Source: Gemmatimonadota bacterium (GTDB lineage: Bacteria; Gemmatimonadota; Gemmatimonadetes; Longimicrobiales; Gaopeijiaceae). Taken from it: 64,000 nucleotides of DNA. Below, piece by piece: positions 54,311 to 62,680 of this stretch. The DNA lies in contig JAGWBQ010000005.1 of the NCBI GenBank assembly GCA_021295815.1, forward strand, positions 1 through 64,000, written 5' to 3'. The stretch's first letter is position 1. Every line of letters starts with the position of its first letter. A program made the translations under genes and the position numbers. A model generated the notes under the pieces. It was not told where the DNA came from, made no database searches, and saw only the letters and a program-made list of their open reading frames with translations.

Positions 54311-57300
54311 AGTCCTCACCCTCGCCCGCCCGCGCACCGCGCGGCCCCCGCTGCCCGAGCCCTGCTCGCTGGGCCGGTCCTGCTCGCCGCACTCGCGCTT
54401 ACCGGAGTCCCGCTCCCGCTGACCGGTCGGCAGGAGCCCGACCTCTTCTCCGCTCTCGAAGCCCGCCATATCGGACCTGCGGGCATGAGCGGACGGGTTT
54501 CGGACATCGAGGTCGTCCTGTCCGATCGGGACATCGTCTACGTGGGATCCGCCACCGGCGGCGTCTTCAAGTCGGTCGACGGCGGAATCACCTGGAACCC
54601 CGTCTTCGACGGGCAAAATGCGCTTTCCATCGGCGCGGTGGCGGTCTTCCAGCCCAATCCCGACGTGGTCTGGGTGGGAACCGGCGAAGGCAACCCGCGC
54701 AACAGTGCAGGTGTGGGTCGCGGTCTCTATCGCTCGCTCGACGGAGGCGAAACCTGGGAGAGTCTGGGGCTCGAAAACTCCGAGCGCATTCACCGGATCG
54801 TCACCCATCCCGTCGATCCCGACATCGCGTACGTCGCGGCCATGGGGCCTGCCTGGTCCGACGGCAGAGAGCGCGGCCTCTACCGCACTCGGGACGGAGG
54901 ACGAACCTGGGACAACGTGCTGCGGCGGGGCGAGCGTACCGGGGTGGGCGACGCGGTCATGGATCCGTCGAATCCCGATCGTCTCCTGGTCACTCTGTGG
55001 GAGTTCCGTAGAGAGCCCTGGTTTTTCGACTCGGGCGGTCCGGGTTCGGGGGTCTTCCTGACTGCGGACGGCGGCGACTCCTGGCGCGAACTGACCGCCG
55101 CCGACGGCATGCCCGAAGGCGACCTGGGCCGAAGCGGGGTGGCCTTCTCCGCCTCCGACCCCGACGTGGCCTATGCGCTCGTGGAAGCGGAGAAGTCGGC
55201 GCTACTGCGCTCCGACGACGGCGGAAGGAGCTGGCGAACGGTCTCGGACGCTCCGGGCATCAATCCGCGTCCGTTCTACTACGCGGACATCCGCATCGAC
55301 CCCAAGAACGAAAACCGCATCTACCGTCTCGCCTCGACGGTAGATGTGAGCGAGGACGGAGGTCGTTCCTGGAGGACCGTGGTGCCCAGCGCCATCGTTC
55401 ACGGCGACATCCACGAGCTCTGGATCGATCCCGACGACCCGGAGAGAATGATCCTGGGCGAAGACGGCGGAATCGCGTTCACCTACGACCGCGGCGACAA
55501 CTGGCGCTTCGTTGAGAATCTGCCTCTCGCGCAGTTCTACCGCATCGAGACCGACGACGCCGTGCCCTTCAACGTCTACGGCGGACTCCAGGACAACGGC
55601 TCCTGGTACGGTCCGAGCACGGTCTGGGAGAACAAGGGCGTCCTCAACGCACACTGGCGCAGGGTAGGCAGCGGCGACGGCTTCACCGTCATGCCGGATC
55701 GCTCCGACCCCGACCGCTACGGGTACTCGATGTCGCAGGGCGGCAACCTCCAGCACTTCGACAAGCTGACCGGGGCTCGACGCTCCATCCGTCCGGCTCA
55801 CCCCGACGGCATCGACCTCCGCTTCAACTGGAACGCCGGTCTCGCCTGGGATCCGCACGACCCCGAGACCATCTATCTGGGCAGCCAGTTCCTGCACCGA
55901 AGCCGCGACCGGGGGCGCACCTGGGAGATCATCTCGCCCGATCTCACCACCGACGACCCCCTCAAGCAGCGGGCCTGGGAGAGCGGCGGCCTCACCACCG
56001 ACGCCTCCGGAGCAGAACTGCACACGACGATTCTCTCGGTTGCTGTGAGCCCTCTGGAGCCTGGCGTCATCTGGGTGGGGACCGACGACGGCAACGTCCA
56101 GCTCACCATGGACGGCGGTGCGAGCTGGACCAACGTCGCTCCAGCCGTGCCCGGGCTTCCCACCGGCATCTGGATTCCCGACGTCCAGCCCTCCCGGCAC
56201 TTCCCGGGACGCGCATACCTGGTGGCGGAAGACCATCGACGGGGCGACTGGACCACCTACTTGTACGCGACCGAGGATTACGGGGTGACCTGGCGCCCGC
56301 TCGCCGGCGCCGACGTGGACGGCTTCGCTCACGCCATCGAGGAGGATCCGGTGGAGGAAAACCTCCTCTTCCTGGGGACCGAGTTCGGGCTCGAAGCGAG
56401 TCTCGACCGTGGCTCCAGTTGGGAACCCTTCAGGGCGGGCGTACCGGTCGTTCCGGTCCGTGACCTGCGCGTCCATCCTCGCGACGGGGACCTCGTGCTC
56501 GGCACGCACGGCAGGGCGGCGATCGTGATCGACGACGTGCGACCTCTCCGCGAACTTGCCGCCGCCCCCGAGATCGTCGGAGGTGGGATACACGTCTTCA
56601 AACCGCCACCTGCCCGACGCGTCACGGTCGCCGAGGCCATCGGATATCGTTCCACGGGACATGCCATGCAGCAGGGCGAGACCCGGCCGGTTGGAGCTCT
56701 GATCTCGTTCTGGACGCCCGAGGAAGGCGAGGTGGTGATCGAGATCGCCGACACCAGCGGCGCCCTCGTCTACTCCACGTCGGTCGAGACCGGGGCGGGC
56801 GTCAACCGAGAGGTTTGGAACCTTCGTCCCGGAGGCGATGCCGACGAGACCGTCTTTCCCTCGCAGCTCGCGGTCCTGCCCGGCAGCTATGCGGTTCGAG
56901 CGCTCGCCGGCGACGAGGTGTCCGAGGCGACTCTGGAGGTGGTCGCGGACCTGCGGACGGGTGTCGGCCCCGCCGAATTGATCGCCCAAAGGGAGGCCCT
57001 CAACGAGGCCAACGCAGCGGTCAGGGAGGTCGACGAGGCCAGGGAGCGGTTGACCGCCGTCGTCGAGGGCGTGGAGACGGTCCTGAACACGCTTCCTCAG
57101 GATTCGGTCGGCCTCGTCGAGATGGGTGAAGAGCTGCTCGGCGACCTCCGGGACACCGTGCGCCGGCTCTTCACGGGGCCGGAGTGTCAAGGCCTGTGCG
57201 GTCGCCGTACCGTCGCGCGCCTGGTGGGCGCGCCTGTCGGTCGGATCACCGGCGAGGAGGGATCGCCGTCGGCTAACACCCGGGTCATGATGAGGCAGGC

Positions 57301-57421
57301 CCGAGCGGCGGCCGATGAGATAGTCGAGACCGTCGAGACGATCATGGAGGGGCCGGTCGCCGCATACCGGGAGCGCCTGCGAGCGGCGGGCTACGTGCCC
57401 TTCCATGAAAGCGAGGTCTGA
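54272..57421 (+). CDS. Sortilin/VPS10-like secreted beta-propeller protein (second copy)
   Basis: This protein of up to 1049 residues has a hydrophobic export segment after a Pro/Arg-rich start (RALLAGPVLLAALALTGVPL, residues about 30-50) and Asp-box repeats (DGGITW, DGGETW, DGGRTW, DGGDSW, DDGGRSW, DRGDNW, DRGRTW, DGGASW, DYGVTW, DRGSSW) that form VPS10-like propellers. It then has a beta-sandwich region (LVYSTSVETG) and a C-terminal helical part with a Cys pair in CQGLCGR. Overall layout matches the protein at 33397-36594, so the two are paralogues. The start is uncertain because of the 21-bp duplication (ATG 54272 or 54293, or TTG 54305). Its stop overlaps the proline dehydrogenase start. 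Confidence 0.86.
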   Translation: MEPPLTYMEPPLKSPHPRPPAHRAAPAARALLAGPVLLAALALTGVPLPLTGRQEPDLFSALEARHIGPAGMSGRVSDIEVVLSDRDIVYVGSATGGVFKSVDGGITWNPVFDGQNALSIGAVAVFQPNPDVVWVGTGEGNPRNSAGVGRGLYRSLDGGETWESLGLENSERIHRIVTHPVDPDIAYVAAMGPAWSDGRERGLYRTRDGGRTWDNVLRRGERTGVGDAVMDPSNPDRLLVTLWEFRREPWFFDSGGPGSGVFLTADGGDSWRELTAADGMPEGDLGRSGVAFSASDPDVAYALVEAEKSALLRSDDGGRSWRTVSDAPGINPRPFYYADIRIDPKNENRIYRLASTVDVSEDGGRSWRTVVPSAIVHGDIHELWIDPDDPERMILGEDGGIAFTYDRGDNWRFVENLPLAQFYRIETDDAVPFNVYGGLQDNGSWYGPSTVWENKGVLNAHWRRVGSGDGFTVMPDRSDPDRYGYSMSQGGNLQHFDKLTGARRSIRPAHPDGIDLRFNWNAGLAWDPHDPETIYLGSQFLHRSRDRGRTWEIISPDLTTDDPLKQRAWESGGLTTDASGAELHTTILSVAVSPLEPGVIWVGTDDGNVQLTMDGGASWTNVAPAVPGLPTGIWIPDVQPSRHFPGRAYLVAEDHRRGDWTTYLYATEDYGVTWRPLAGADVDGFAHAIEEDPVEENLLFLGTEFGLEASLDRGSSWEPFRAGVPVVPVRDLRVHPRDGDLVLGTHGRAAIVIDDVRPLRELAAAPEIVGGGIHVFKPPPARRVTVAEAIGYRSTGHAMQQGETRPVGALISFWTPEEGEVVIEIADTSGALVYSTSVETGAGVNREVWNLRPGGDADETVFPSQLAVLPGSYAVRALAGDEVSEATLEVVADLRTGVGPAELIAQREALNEANAAVREVDEARERLTAVVEGVETVLNTLPQDSVGLVEMGEELLGDLRDTVRRLFTGPECQGLCGRRTVARLVGAPVGRITGEEGSPSANTRVMMRQARAAADEIVETVETIMEGPVAAYRERLRAAGYVPFHESEV

Positions 57422-58362
57422 TGTTCCGTTCCGTTCTGCTCTGGGCTTCCACGAATCACTTTCTTGCCAGTCGTCTCCCGCAATTCGGCCCGGTCAAGAG
57501 GGCGACCAAGCGGTTCATGCCTGGCGAGCGACTGGAGGACGCTCTCTGGGCGGCCGGTGTTCTGGCCGGGGAAGGCATCCGTACCACCATCACGCAGCTC
57601 GGCGAAAACCTCGACTCGCCCGACGACGCCGACGCGGTGCTGGAGCACTATCTTAAGGCCGTCGAGCTCATCCGGGCGTTCGAGCTCGATGTCGAGATTT
57701 CGGTAAAGCCCACACAGCTCGGTCTCGACTACTCCTTTCCCGACACGCTGGACCGGCTCGGACGACTGGCGCGCGCCGCGCGGCCTGTTCCGGTCTGGAT
57801 GGACATGGAGGGCTCCCCCTACGTCGATCGGACCCTCGATCTTCTCAAGGCCATGCGGGAGGAGGACGAGCACGTCGGGGTCTGCATCCAGGCCTACCTC
57901 AGGCGAGTCGAGGACGACCTGCGGAGCCTCTTGCCGCTTGGCACCTCTCTCCGACTGGTGAAGGGGGCATATCTCGAGTCCCCTGAGGTCGCGTTTCCCG
58001 ACAAGGCGGCGGTAGACGCCAACTTCCTGCACATCGCCCGTCTGATGCTCGAGGCGAAGGCGGCGGGAGGTGAGGGGCGGCCGGTAATCGCCACCCACGA
58101 CCCCCGGATGATCGCCGGAACCGAGGCTGCGGCCACCGAGCTGGGGCTATCGCCCGGAGATTACGAGTACGCCATGCTCTACGGGATCGAGCGGAACGAA
58201 CAGGCGCGACTCGCCGAAAAAGGCCACCAGGTGCGTGTCCTGATCAGTTACGGAGAGGAATGGTTTCCGTGGTACATGCGAAGACTGGCCGAGCGACCGG
58301 CGAATCTGTGGTTCGTTCTCAAGCAGATCGCAGGCAGCCAGCGTAAGCTTCCCGCCCGCTGA
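57421..58362 (+). CDS. Proline dehydrogenase (monofunctional, FAD-dependent)
   Basis: This 313-residue protein matches the short ProDH type: TTITQLGENLDSPDDADAVL, ELDVEISVKPTQLGLDYS, VPVWMDMEGSPYVDRTLDLL, GVCIQAYLRRVEDDLRSLL, LRLVKGAYLESPEVAFPDK and VATHDPRM-like residues (VIATHDPRMI). It oxidises proline to pyrroline-5-carboxylate, passing electrons to quinone; the fold is a TIM barrel at the inner face of the membrane. The ATG overlaps the preceding stop. The partner P5C dehydrogenase is not in the window. CopC- and CopD-like genes follow, with no obvious functional link. Confidence 0.92.
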   Translation: MFRSVLLWASTNHFLASRLPQFGPVKRATKRFMPGERLEDALWAAGVLAGEGIRTTITQLGENLDSPDDADAVLEHYLKAVELIRAFELDVEISVKPTQLGLDYSFPDTLDRLGRLARAARPVPVWMDMEGSPYVDRTLDLLKAMREEDEHVGVCIQAYLRRVEDDLRSLLPLGTSLRLVKGAYLESPEVAFPDKAAVDANFLHIARLMLEAKAAGGEGRPVIATHDPRMIAGTEAAATELGLSPGDYEYAMLYGIERNEQARLAEKGHQVRVLISYGEEWFPWYMRRLAERPANLWFVLKQIAGSQRKLPAR

Positions 58363-58363
58363 C

Positions 58364-58762
58364 ATGAAGAGCTTCCTTCTATCCGTTCTCGCACTGTCCG
58401 CCCTCCTCACGGCGGGTTCGATATCGGTAACGCCCTCGCCGCCGGAGAGCGCCTCGGCCGAACTCCATCTGAGGCTCGACTCCGCAGCGCCGTCGCCCGG
58501 TTCCGAGGTCGAGAGTCTGGAGCGGGTGCGACTCTGGTTTTCGCAGGCTCCGCAGGAGGGATCGGTGAGAGTGCGCCTGACCGCCGCCGCCGGCGAGGTC
58601 GAGCGAGCGACCGTGAACGTCAACCCGGAGGACGACACGGATTTCCTCGCCTCGCTCGAGGCTCCGGCGTCCCCCGGTGTCCATACCGTGGCCTGGCGCG
58701 CCATCGCCGACGACAACCATGTGGTCAGCGGAGACTTCACCGTTACGGTAGTCGGTCGCTGA
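58364..58762 (+). CDS. CopC-domain periplasmic protein
   Basis: This 132-residue protein has a signal peptide (MKSFLLSVLALSALLTAG) and a CopC-like beta-barrel: HLRLDSAAPSPGSEVESLER at the start and WRAIADDNHVVSGDFTVTV at the end. Both keep the histidines that flank the family's copper site (His near the mature N-terminus and in NHVVSG). CopC proteins carry copper in the periplasm and usually partner with CopD, which is encoded 81 bp downstream. Copper binding is inferred from the family, and some CopC-fold proteins have other roles. Confidence 0.8.
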   Translation: MKSFLLSVLALSALLTAGSISVTPSPPESASAELHLRLDSAAPSPGSEVESLERVRLWFSQAPQEGSVRVRLTAAAGEVERATVNVNPEDDTDFLASLEAPASPGVHTVAWRAIADDNHVVSGDFTVTVVGR

Positions 58763-58843
58763 CGGCCCGCCGGACTTGACGCACCGTTCGTTCGAGCCGA
58801 GGAGGAAGGCCGGGGAAGCCGAGAAGCGCGACGGCTGAGTCAT

Positions 58844-59791
58844 GTGACGGCCGCGCTCTCCAACTGGTTTCTCTTCACCGGCCTGGTTCTGCTGGTCGGT
58901 TCGGCGACGGCTCTCTGGCTCTTTAGCCCCAAGGTCGAGGCGGGCGCCGCGTCGGCAGAAGCCTCAGCTTTCATAGCCGACCGGGCCGTACGGACCGGTC
59001 GTTTCGCCGCCCTCGGTCTGGTCGCCGCGTTGCTCGCGGCGGCAGCGGTCAAGTTCTTCGAGTTCCGGGACCCCTTCGCGACCTGGCAGGAAGATGCTCG
59101 CTTCCTGATCGGTTCGAGTTGGGCCGGTTACTGGATGGCGGCTCTCGCCACGGCGATTCTCGCGGCAGCGACATTCCACGTCTCCATCTCCACCAGGTGC
59201 GACGCTCCGGGCCGACGGGCCGGAATCGTGGTCGCGAGCTTCCTCACCCTGATCCTGTGCGCGTTTCCGGCGACCACCGGCCACGCCATGATGGAGACCC
59301 CCGCTCCGCGCTGGCTGACGGTGGGCGGCGACGCTCTCCACCTGCTCGCCGCCGGCGTGTGGATGGGCGGACTCGCTCTAATGTTGATCTGCGAGTGGAG
59401 CTGGCGGAGGAGACGCGGCGCGGCCCGGCGCTCCCTCCTGCCGCTCACGGTCCCACGCTTCTCGCCCACGGCCCTTGCGGCGGCGGCGGTTCTCGTCCTC
59501 ACCGGATCGTTCGCGGCATATCTGCGGCTCGAGTCTCCTGCGGACCTGTTCGGAACGACGTACGGCCGTCTCCTTGCCGCCAAGATCGTCCTGGTCGTCG
59601 CTGCGCTCGGTGTCGGTGCGCTCAACTGGAGGCGGCTGCGTCCCCGTCTCCTGGCTGCCTGGGCCGAAGGTTCCCGGGACGCGGCTCCCGCACGCTCAGC
59701 TCTCCAGCGGGCTGCCTTTGCCGAGCTCTTGCTCGCGCAACTGGTAATCGCGGTCACGGCGGTACTGGTCAGGACGAGCCCTCCGGGTTAG
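58844..59791 (+). CDS. CopD-like inner-membrane protein
   Basis: This 315-residue protein starts at a GTG and has about eight membrane segments. CopD features include FPATTGHAMME, a GGDALHLLAAGVWMGGLALM segment (His and the WxGG-type turn), and FSPTALAAAAVLVLTGSFAAYLRL then TTYGRLLAAKIVLVVAALGVGALNWRR (in part). The family is proposed to bring copper into the cytoplasm with CopC as periplasmic donor. It converges on the MscS-type gene with a 59-bp gap. Last gene of the sortilin-ProDH-copC-copD run. Confidence 0.85.
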   Translation: MTAALSNWFLFTGLVLLVGSATALWLFSPKVEAGAASAEASAFIADRAVRTGRFAALGLVAALLAAAAVKFFEFRDPFATWQEDARFLIGSSWAGYWMAALATAILAAATFHVSISTRCDAPGRRAGIVVASFLTLILCAFPATTGHAMMETPAPRWLTVGGDALHLLAAGVWMGGLALMLICEWSWRRRRGAARRSLLPLTVPRFSPTALAAAAVLVLTGSFAAYLRLESPADLFGTTYGRLLAAKIVLVVAALGVGALNWRRLRPRLLAAWAEGSRDAAPARSALQRAAFAELLLAQLVIAVTAVLVRTSPPG

Positions 59792-59850
59792 AAGCCCGAG
59801 GACCGAGTTTCCTGCGGTGGCGCCGCTGCGTGGCATCCGCACCGGACCGA

Positions 59851-61236
59851 TCATCCCCGTACCGCCTGGACCAGCTCCTGGCCGCTCGGCTTCTGGAAGA
59901 CCCGAAGTCCGAACTCGGGCAGCATCGCGATCAGATGGTCGAAGATATCGGCCTGGAGTCCTTCGTATACCGCCCACGCGGTGTCGTTCGAGAAGCAGTA
60001 AATCTCGATAGGGATCCCTTGCGGGCCTGACGGGAGCTGTCGGGTCAGCAGGGTCATCTCCTTGTGCACGCTGGGGTGGTGACGCAGGTAGTGTTCCATG
60101 TAGGCACGGAACGTGCCGATGTTGGTCAGGCGACGACGCTCCGGAATCAGCTCTCCGTCCGGGCCGCCGTCGACCAGGCCGTCGGCGGTCAGCCCCTTGC
60201 CCGTGTTGTACTGGCCGATCTCCTCGAGCTTCCGCCGCATGTAGTCCCGGATGAACTCGTAACGCGAGAGGCGCGCGATCTCCTCACCTTCCAGGAAGTG
60301 CACCGAGTTCATGTCGATGTTGAGGGAGCGTTTTATGCGCCTGCCGCCCGACTCCGACATCCCTCGCCAGTTCTTGAAGGACTCGGTGATGAACTTGCTG
60401 GTGGGGATCGTCGAGATGGTCTTGTCCCAGTTCTGTACCTTGACCGTGTGCAGCGCGACATCGATCACGTCGCCGTCGGTGTTAGCCTGGGGCATGGAAA
60501 CCCAGTCGCCGATCCGGATCATGTCGTTCGACACCAGCTGCACGCTGGCCACGAGCGAAAGGATGGTGTCGCGGAAGACGAGAAGCAGGATCGCGGTCAG
60601 GGCGCCGAGGCCGGCGAACAGGGCGCCCGGTTCGATCCCCGCCAGCACGGCGACCACCGCAAGCGCCGCCGCGCCGTAGGCGATGATGGCGACGACCTGG
60701 AGATAGCCCTTGATCGGATGGCGTCTGGCGTCCCCATAGCTGTCGCTGTAGATGTTGTTGACGGTGGAGAGCAGCGACGGTACCGCCAGAGTCAGGGAGA
60801 TGATCACGAAGGCAAGTGCGATTCTTCTGACGATCTCCACTCCGAGAGCCGCCCGAGACTGCATGACGAGGTCTCCCACGTCGTTGAGCTGCACCGCGAA
60901 TACCGCTTGGACGCCGAAGTAGATGAGAATCCAGGGCACCGCTCGCGCCAGACGCGGGATGGCCTCGCTGTCGACGATTCGGTCGTCGATGGTGGTCCGG
61001 GTCCGTCCCGCGAGCTGCGCGAGCGTGGTGACCGACACGGTGCGGGCGGAGATCCCGGCGAGCCAGGCCATCGCAATCAGCACGCCTCCCGCCAGCGCGA
61101 GGTTCATCCACCGGGAGGGCAGCCAGTCCAGGGGAGAGATCAGAACGAGTGCCGCGGTGGCGGCGGTCGATGCCAGGAATCCCAGCACGGGCAGCGCGGT
61201 CGACCAGAGACTGAGCGGGCGAGACGAGTTTGTCAT
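59851..61236 (-). CDS. MscS-family mechanosensitive ion channel (YbdG/MscM-like)
   Basis: This 461-residue protein has four or five N-terminal membrane segments, the MscS pore-lining and beta-domain region (FRDTILSLVASVQLVSNDMI, RIGDWVSMPQANTDGDVIDV), TISTIPTSKFITESFKNW, and a long cytosolic part with RRIKRSLNIDMNSVHFL that is typical of the YbdG branch rather than of short MscS. It should release solutes during hypo-osmotic shock. The ATG at 61236 was chosen over further upstream codons because membrane segments start 12 residues later. It diverges from the YkvI-like gene. Confidence 0.9.
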   Translation of the reverse strand: MTNSSRPLSLWSTALPVLGFLASTAATAALVLISPLDWLPSRWMNLALAGGVLIAMAWLAGISARTVSVTTLAQLAGRTRTTIDDRIVDSEAIPRLARAVPWILIYFGVQAVFAVQLNDVGDLVMQSRAALGVEIVRRIALAFVIISLTLAVPSLLSTVNNIYSDSYGDARRHPIKGYLQVVAIIAYGAAALAVVAVLAGIEPGALFAGLGALTAILLLVFRDTILSLVASVQLVSNDMIRIGDWVSMPQANTDGDVIDVALHTVKVQNWDKTISTIPTSKFITESFKNWRGMSESGGRRIKRSLNIDMNSVHFLEGEEIARLSRYEFIRDYMRRKLEEIGQYNTGKGLTADGLVDGGPDGELIPERRRLTNIGTFRAYMEHYLRHHPSVHKEMTLLTRQLPSGPQGIPIEIYCFSNDTAWAVYEGLQADIFDHLIAMLPEFGLRVFQKPSGQELVQAVRG

Positions 61237-61411
61237 GGCGGTGTGGCGAGTGAAGAGGGAAGGGAAGGTAACCGCGGAGCCGCCCGGCCAGGAATCGCGC
61301 GGCGGAGGCGCAGCCTCGACTCCTCGTTTGCTCCCGGGTCCCGGGCGGCGTAAGGTTGACGCTACCGCAGAGCGCTTCGCGGTGCGAGTCCCACGCCGTC
61401 CGGGGAGAACC
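61237..61411. promoter_or_regulatory. Divergent intergenic region mscS-like / ykvI-like
   Basis: This 175-bp gap between two divergent genes must carry both promoters; none is clearly visible. GGGGAG at 61401-61406 is a ribosome-binding site for the YkvI-like ATG at 61412. Confidence 0.3.
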
Positions 61412-62527
61412 ATGTCCGGCAAGCTGGTCCGATATCTCCTGCCCGCTCTCGTGTTCCAGTCGGCGGTCATAGGCGGCGGTTACGGCACTGGTCGCGAGCT
61501 CGTCGAGTTCTTCCTGAGCCTGGGTCCTAGGGGCGGCCTTTTCGCGATCATCGCCTCCGCAGCGGTCTTCAGCACGGTGTCGATGGTGACCTTCGAGCTG
61601 GCGCGAGTATGGGGAGCCTACGACTACGGACGTTTCTTCCGCCGCCTGCTCGGCCCGGGCTGGTGGCTGTTCGAGCTTTGCTACCTGCTCCTTCTGCTAA
61701 TCGTGCTGGCCGTGATCGCCGCCGCCGCCGGTTCCATCGCCGACGAAGCGTTCGGCGTCAATCGCTGGGTCGGGGTCGGCCTGGCCGTCTCCGCCATAGC
61801 CTTGCTGGTGGCGGGTGGAAGCAAACCGCTCGAGCGCTTCTTCGCGGGCTGGTCCTTGGCCTTGTACGCGGTCTACGCGGTGTTCGTGGCGCTCTGCCTT
61901 CGGGAGTTCGGGTCCGAGATCGGGCAGGCGTTCGCGGACGACGAAGCCGACGGGACCGGGCTTGCGAGCGCCTGGGCGGGCATCCGCTACGCCGGATACA
62001 ATCTCGCGGTGATCACGCCCGTTCTCGCCACCATCAGGTTCCACAGGACTAGGAAGGAGACGCTGGTCGCGGGGGCTCTCACCGGTCCGGTGGCCATGGT
62101 TCCCGGGCTGCTCTTCTTCCTGGCGATGGCCGGGGCCTATCCGACGATTCTCGACGCCACCGTCCCTGCCAACGAACTGCTCGAAGCGCTCGGTTCGAGA
62201 ACCTTCCAAGTGATCTTTCAGGTGATACTCTTCGGCACTCTGATCGAGACCGGAGCGGCTCTTATCCACGGCCTCAACGAAAGGATCGCCGGATCTCGAG
62301 CCGAACGGGGCGGAAAGCTCCCCTTTCCCATCCGGCTGCGGGTAGCGGCCGTGCCGTTGGCCGCAGCCACCGCTCTGAGCGGGTTCGGCCTCACCGCGCT
62401 GATCGCGAGCGGCTACGGAACTCTGACGTTGGGGTTTATCGCGGTCTACGTCGTACCCGTCCTGACCGTGGGAATCTGGCGGCTGACGGCGGGGGTGAGG
62501 CCGGACCGACCTTCTGCGCAACGGTAG
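61412..62527 (+). CDS. YkvI-like membrane transporter family protein
   Basis: This 371-residue protein has about ten membrane segments and begins VRYLLPALVFQSAVIGGGYG followed by TGRELVEFFLSLGPRGG. That start is typical of the YkvI/COG3949 family of the APC-type transporter fold; it continues with AGYNLAVITPVLATI and GTLIETGAALIHGLNERI. The substrate is unknown. The ATG at 61412 has a good ribosome-binding site and starts just before the first helix; the longer upstream frame overlaps the divergent gene and was discarded. It converges on the selenoprotein gene. Confidence 0.85.
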   Translation: MSGKLVRYLLPALVFQSAVIGGGYGTGRELVEFFLSLGPRGGLFAIIASAAVFSTVSMVTFELARVWGAYDYGRFFRRLLGPGWWLFELCYLLLLLIVLAVIAAAAGSIADEAFGVNRWVGVGLAVSAIALLVAGGSKPLERFFAGWSLALYAVYAVFVALCLREFGSEIGQAFADDEADGTGLASAWAGIRYAGYNLAVITPVLATIRFHRTRKETLVAGALTGPVAMVPGLLFFLAMAGAYPTILDATVPANELLEALGSRTFQVIFQVILFGTLIETGAALIHGLNERIAGSRAERGGKLPFPIRLRVAAVPLAAATALSGFGLTALIASGYGTLTLGFIAVYVVPVLTVGIWRLTAGVRPDRPSAQR

Positions 62528-62680
62528 CGGCCGCCGCCGGCCCTGCGGCCCAAGGCCGAACGGTAGGGCGATTTGTATGAGAATCCCCGGCCGTGGACGA
62601 CCCGGAGGGCGTTCCAGACATCTCCACCGGAGACGGCCGCCGATCCAACTCGACCGCCCTCTTTCCGCCGCAGGCCTGGG
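62528..62680. other. Intergenic stretch between convergent ykvI-like and selenoprotein genes
   Basis: This 153-bp stretch has no recognised gene. Its GC-rich inverted pieces (e.g. GCCGCCGCCGGC near 62528-62540) may help termination, but no classical terminator is present. Confidence 0.3.

Noticed and set aside
55202-57406. Long minus-strand open frame inside the second sortilin-like gene
   Set aside because: Same explanation as for the first sortilin gene; the plus-strand product has clear repeats and a signal segment.
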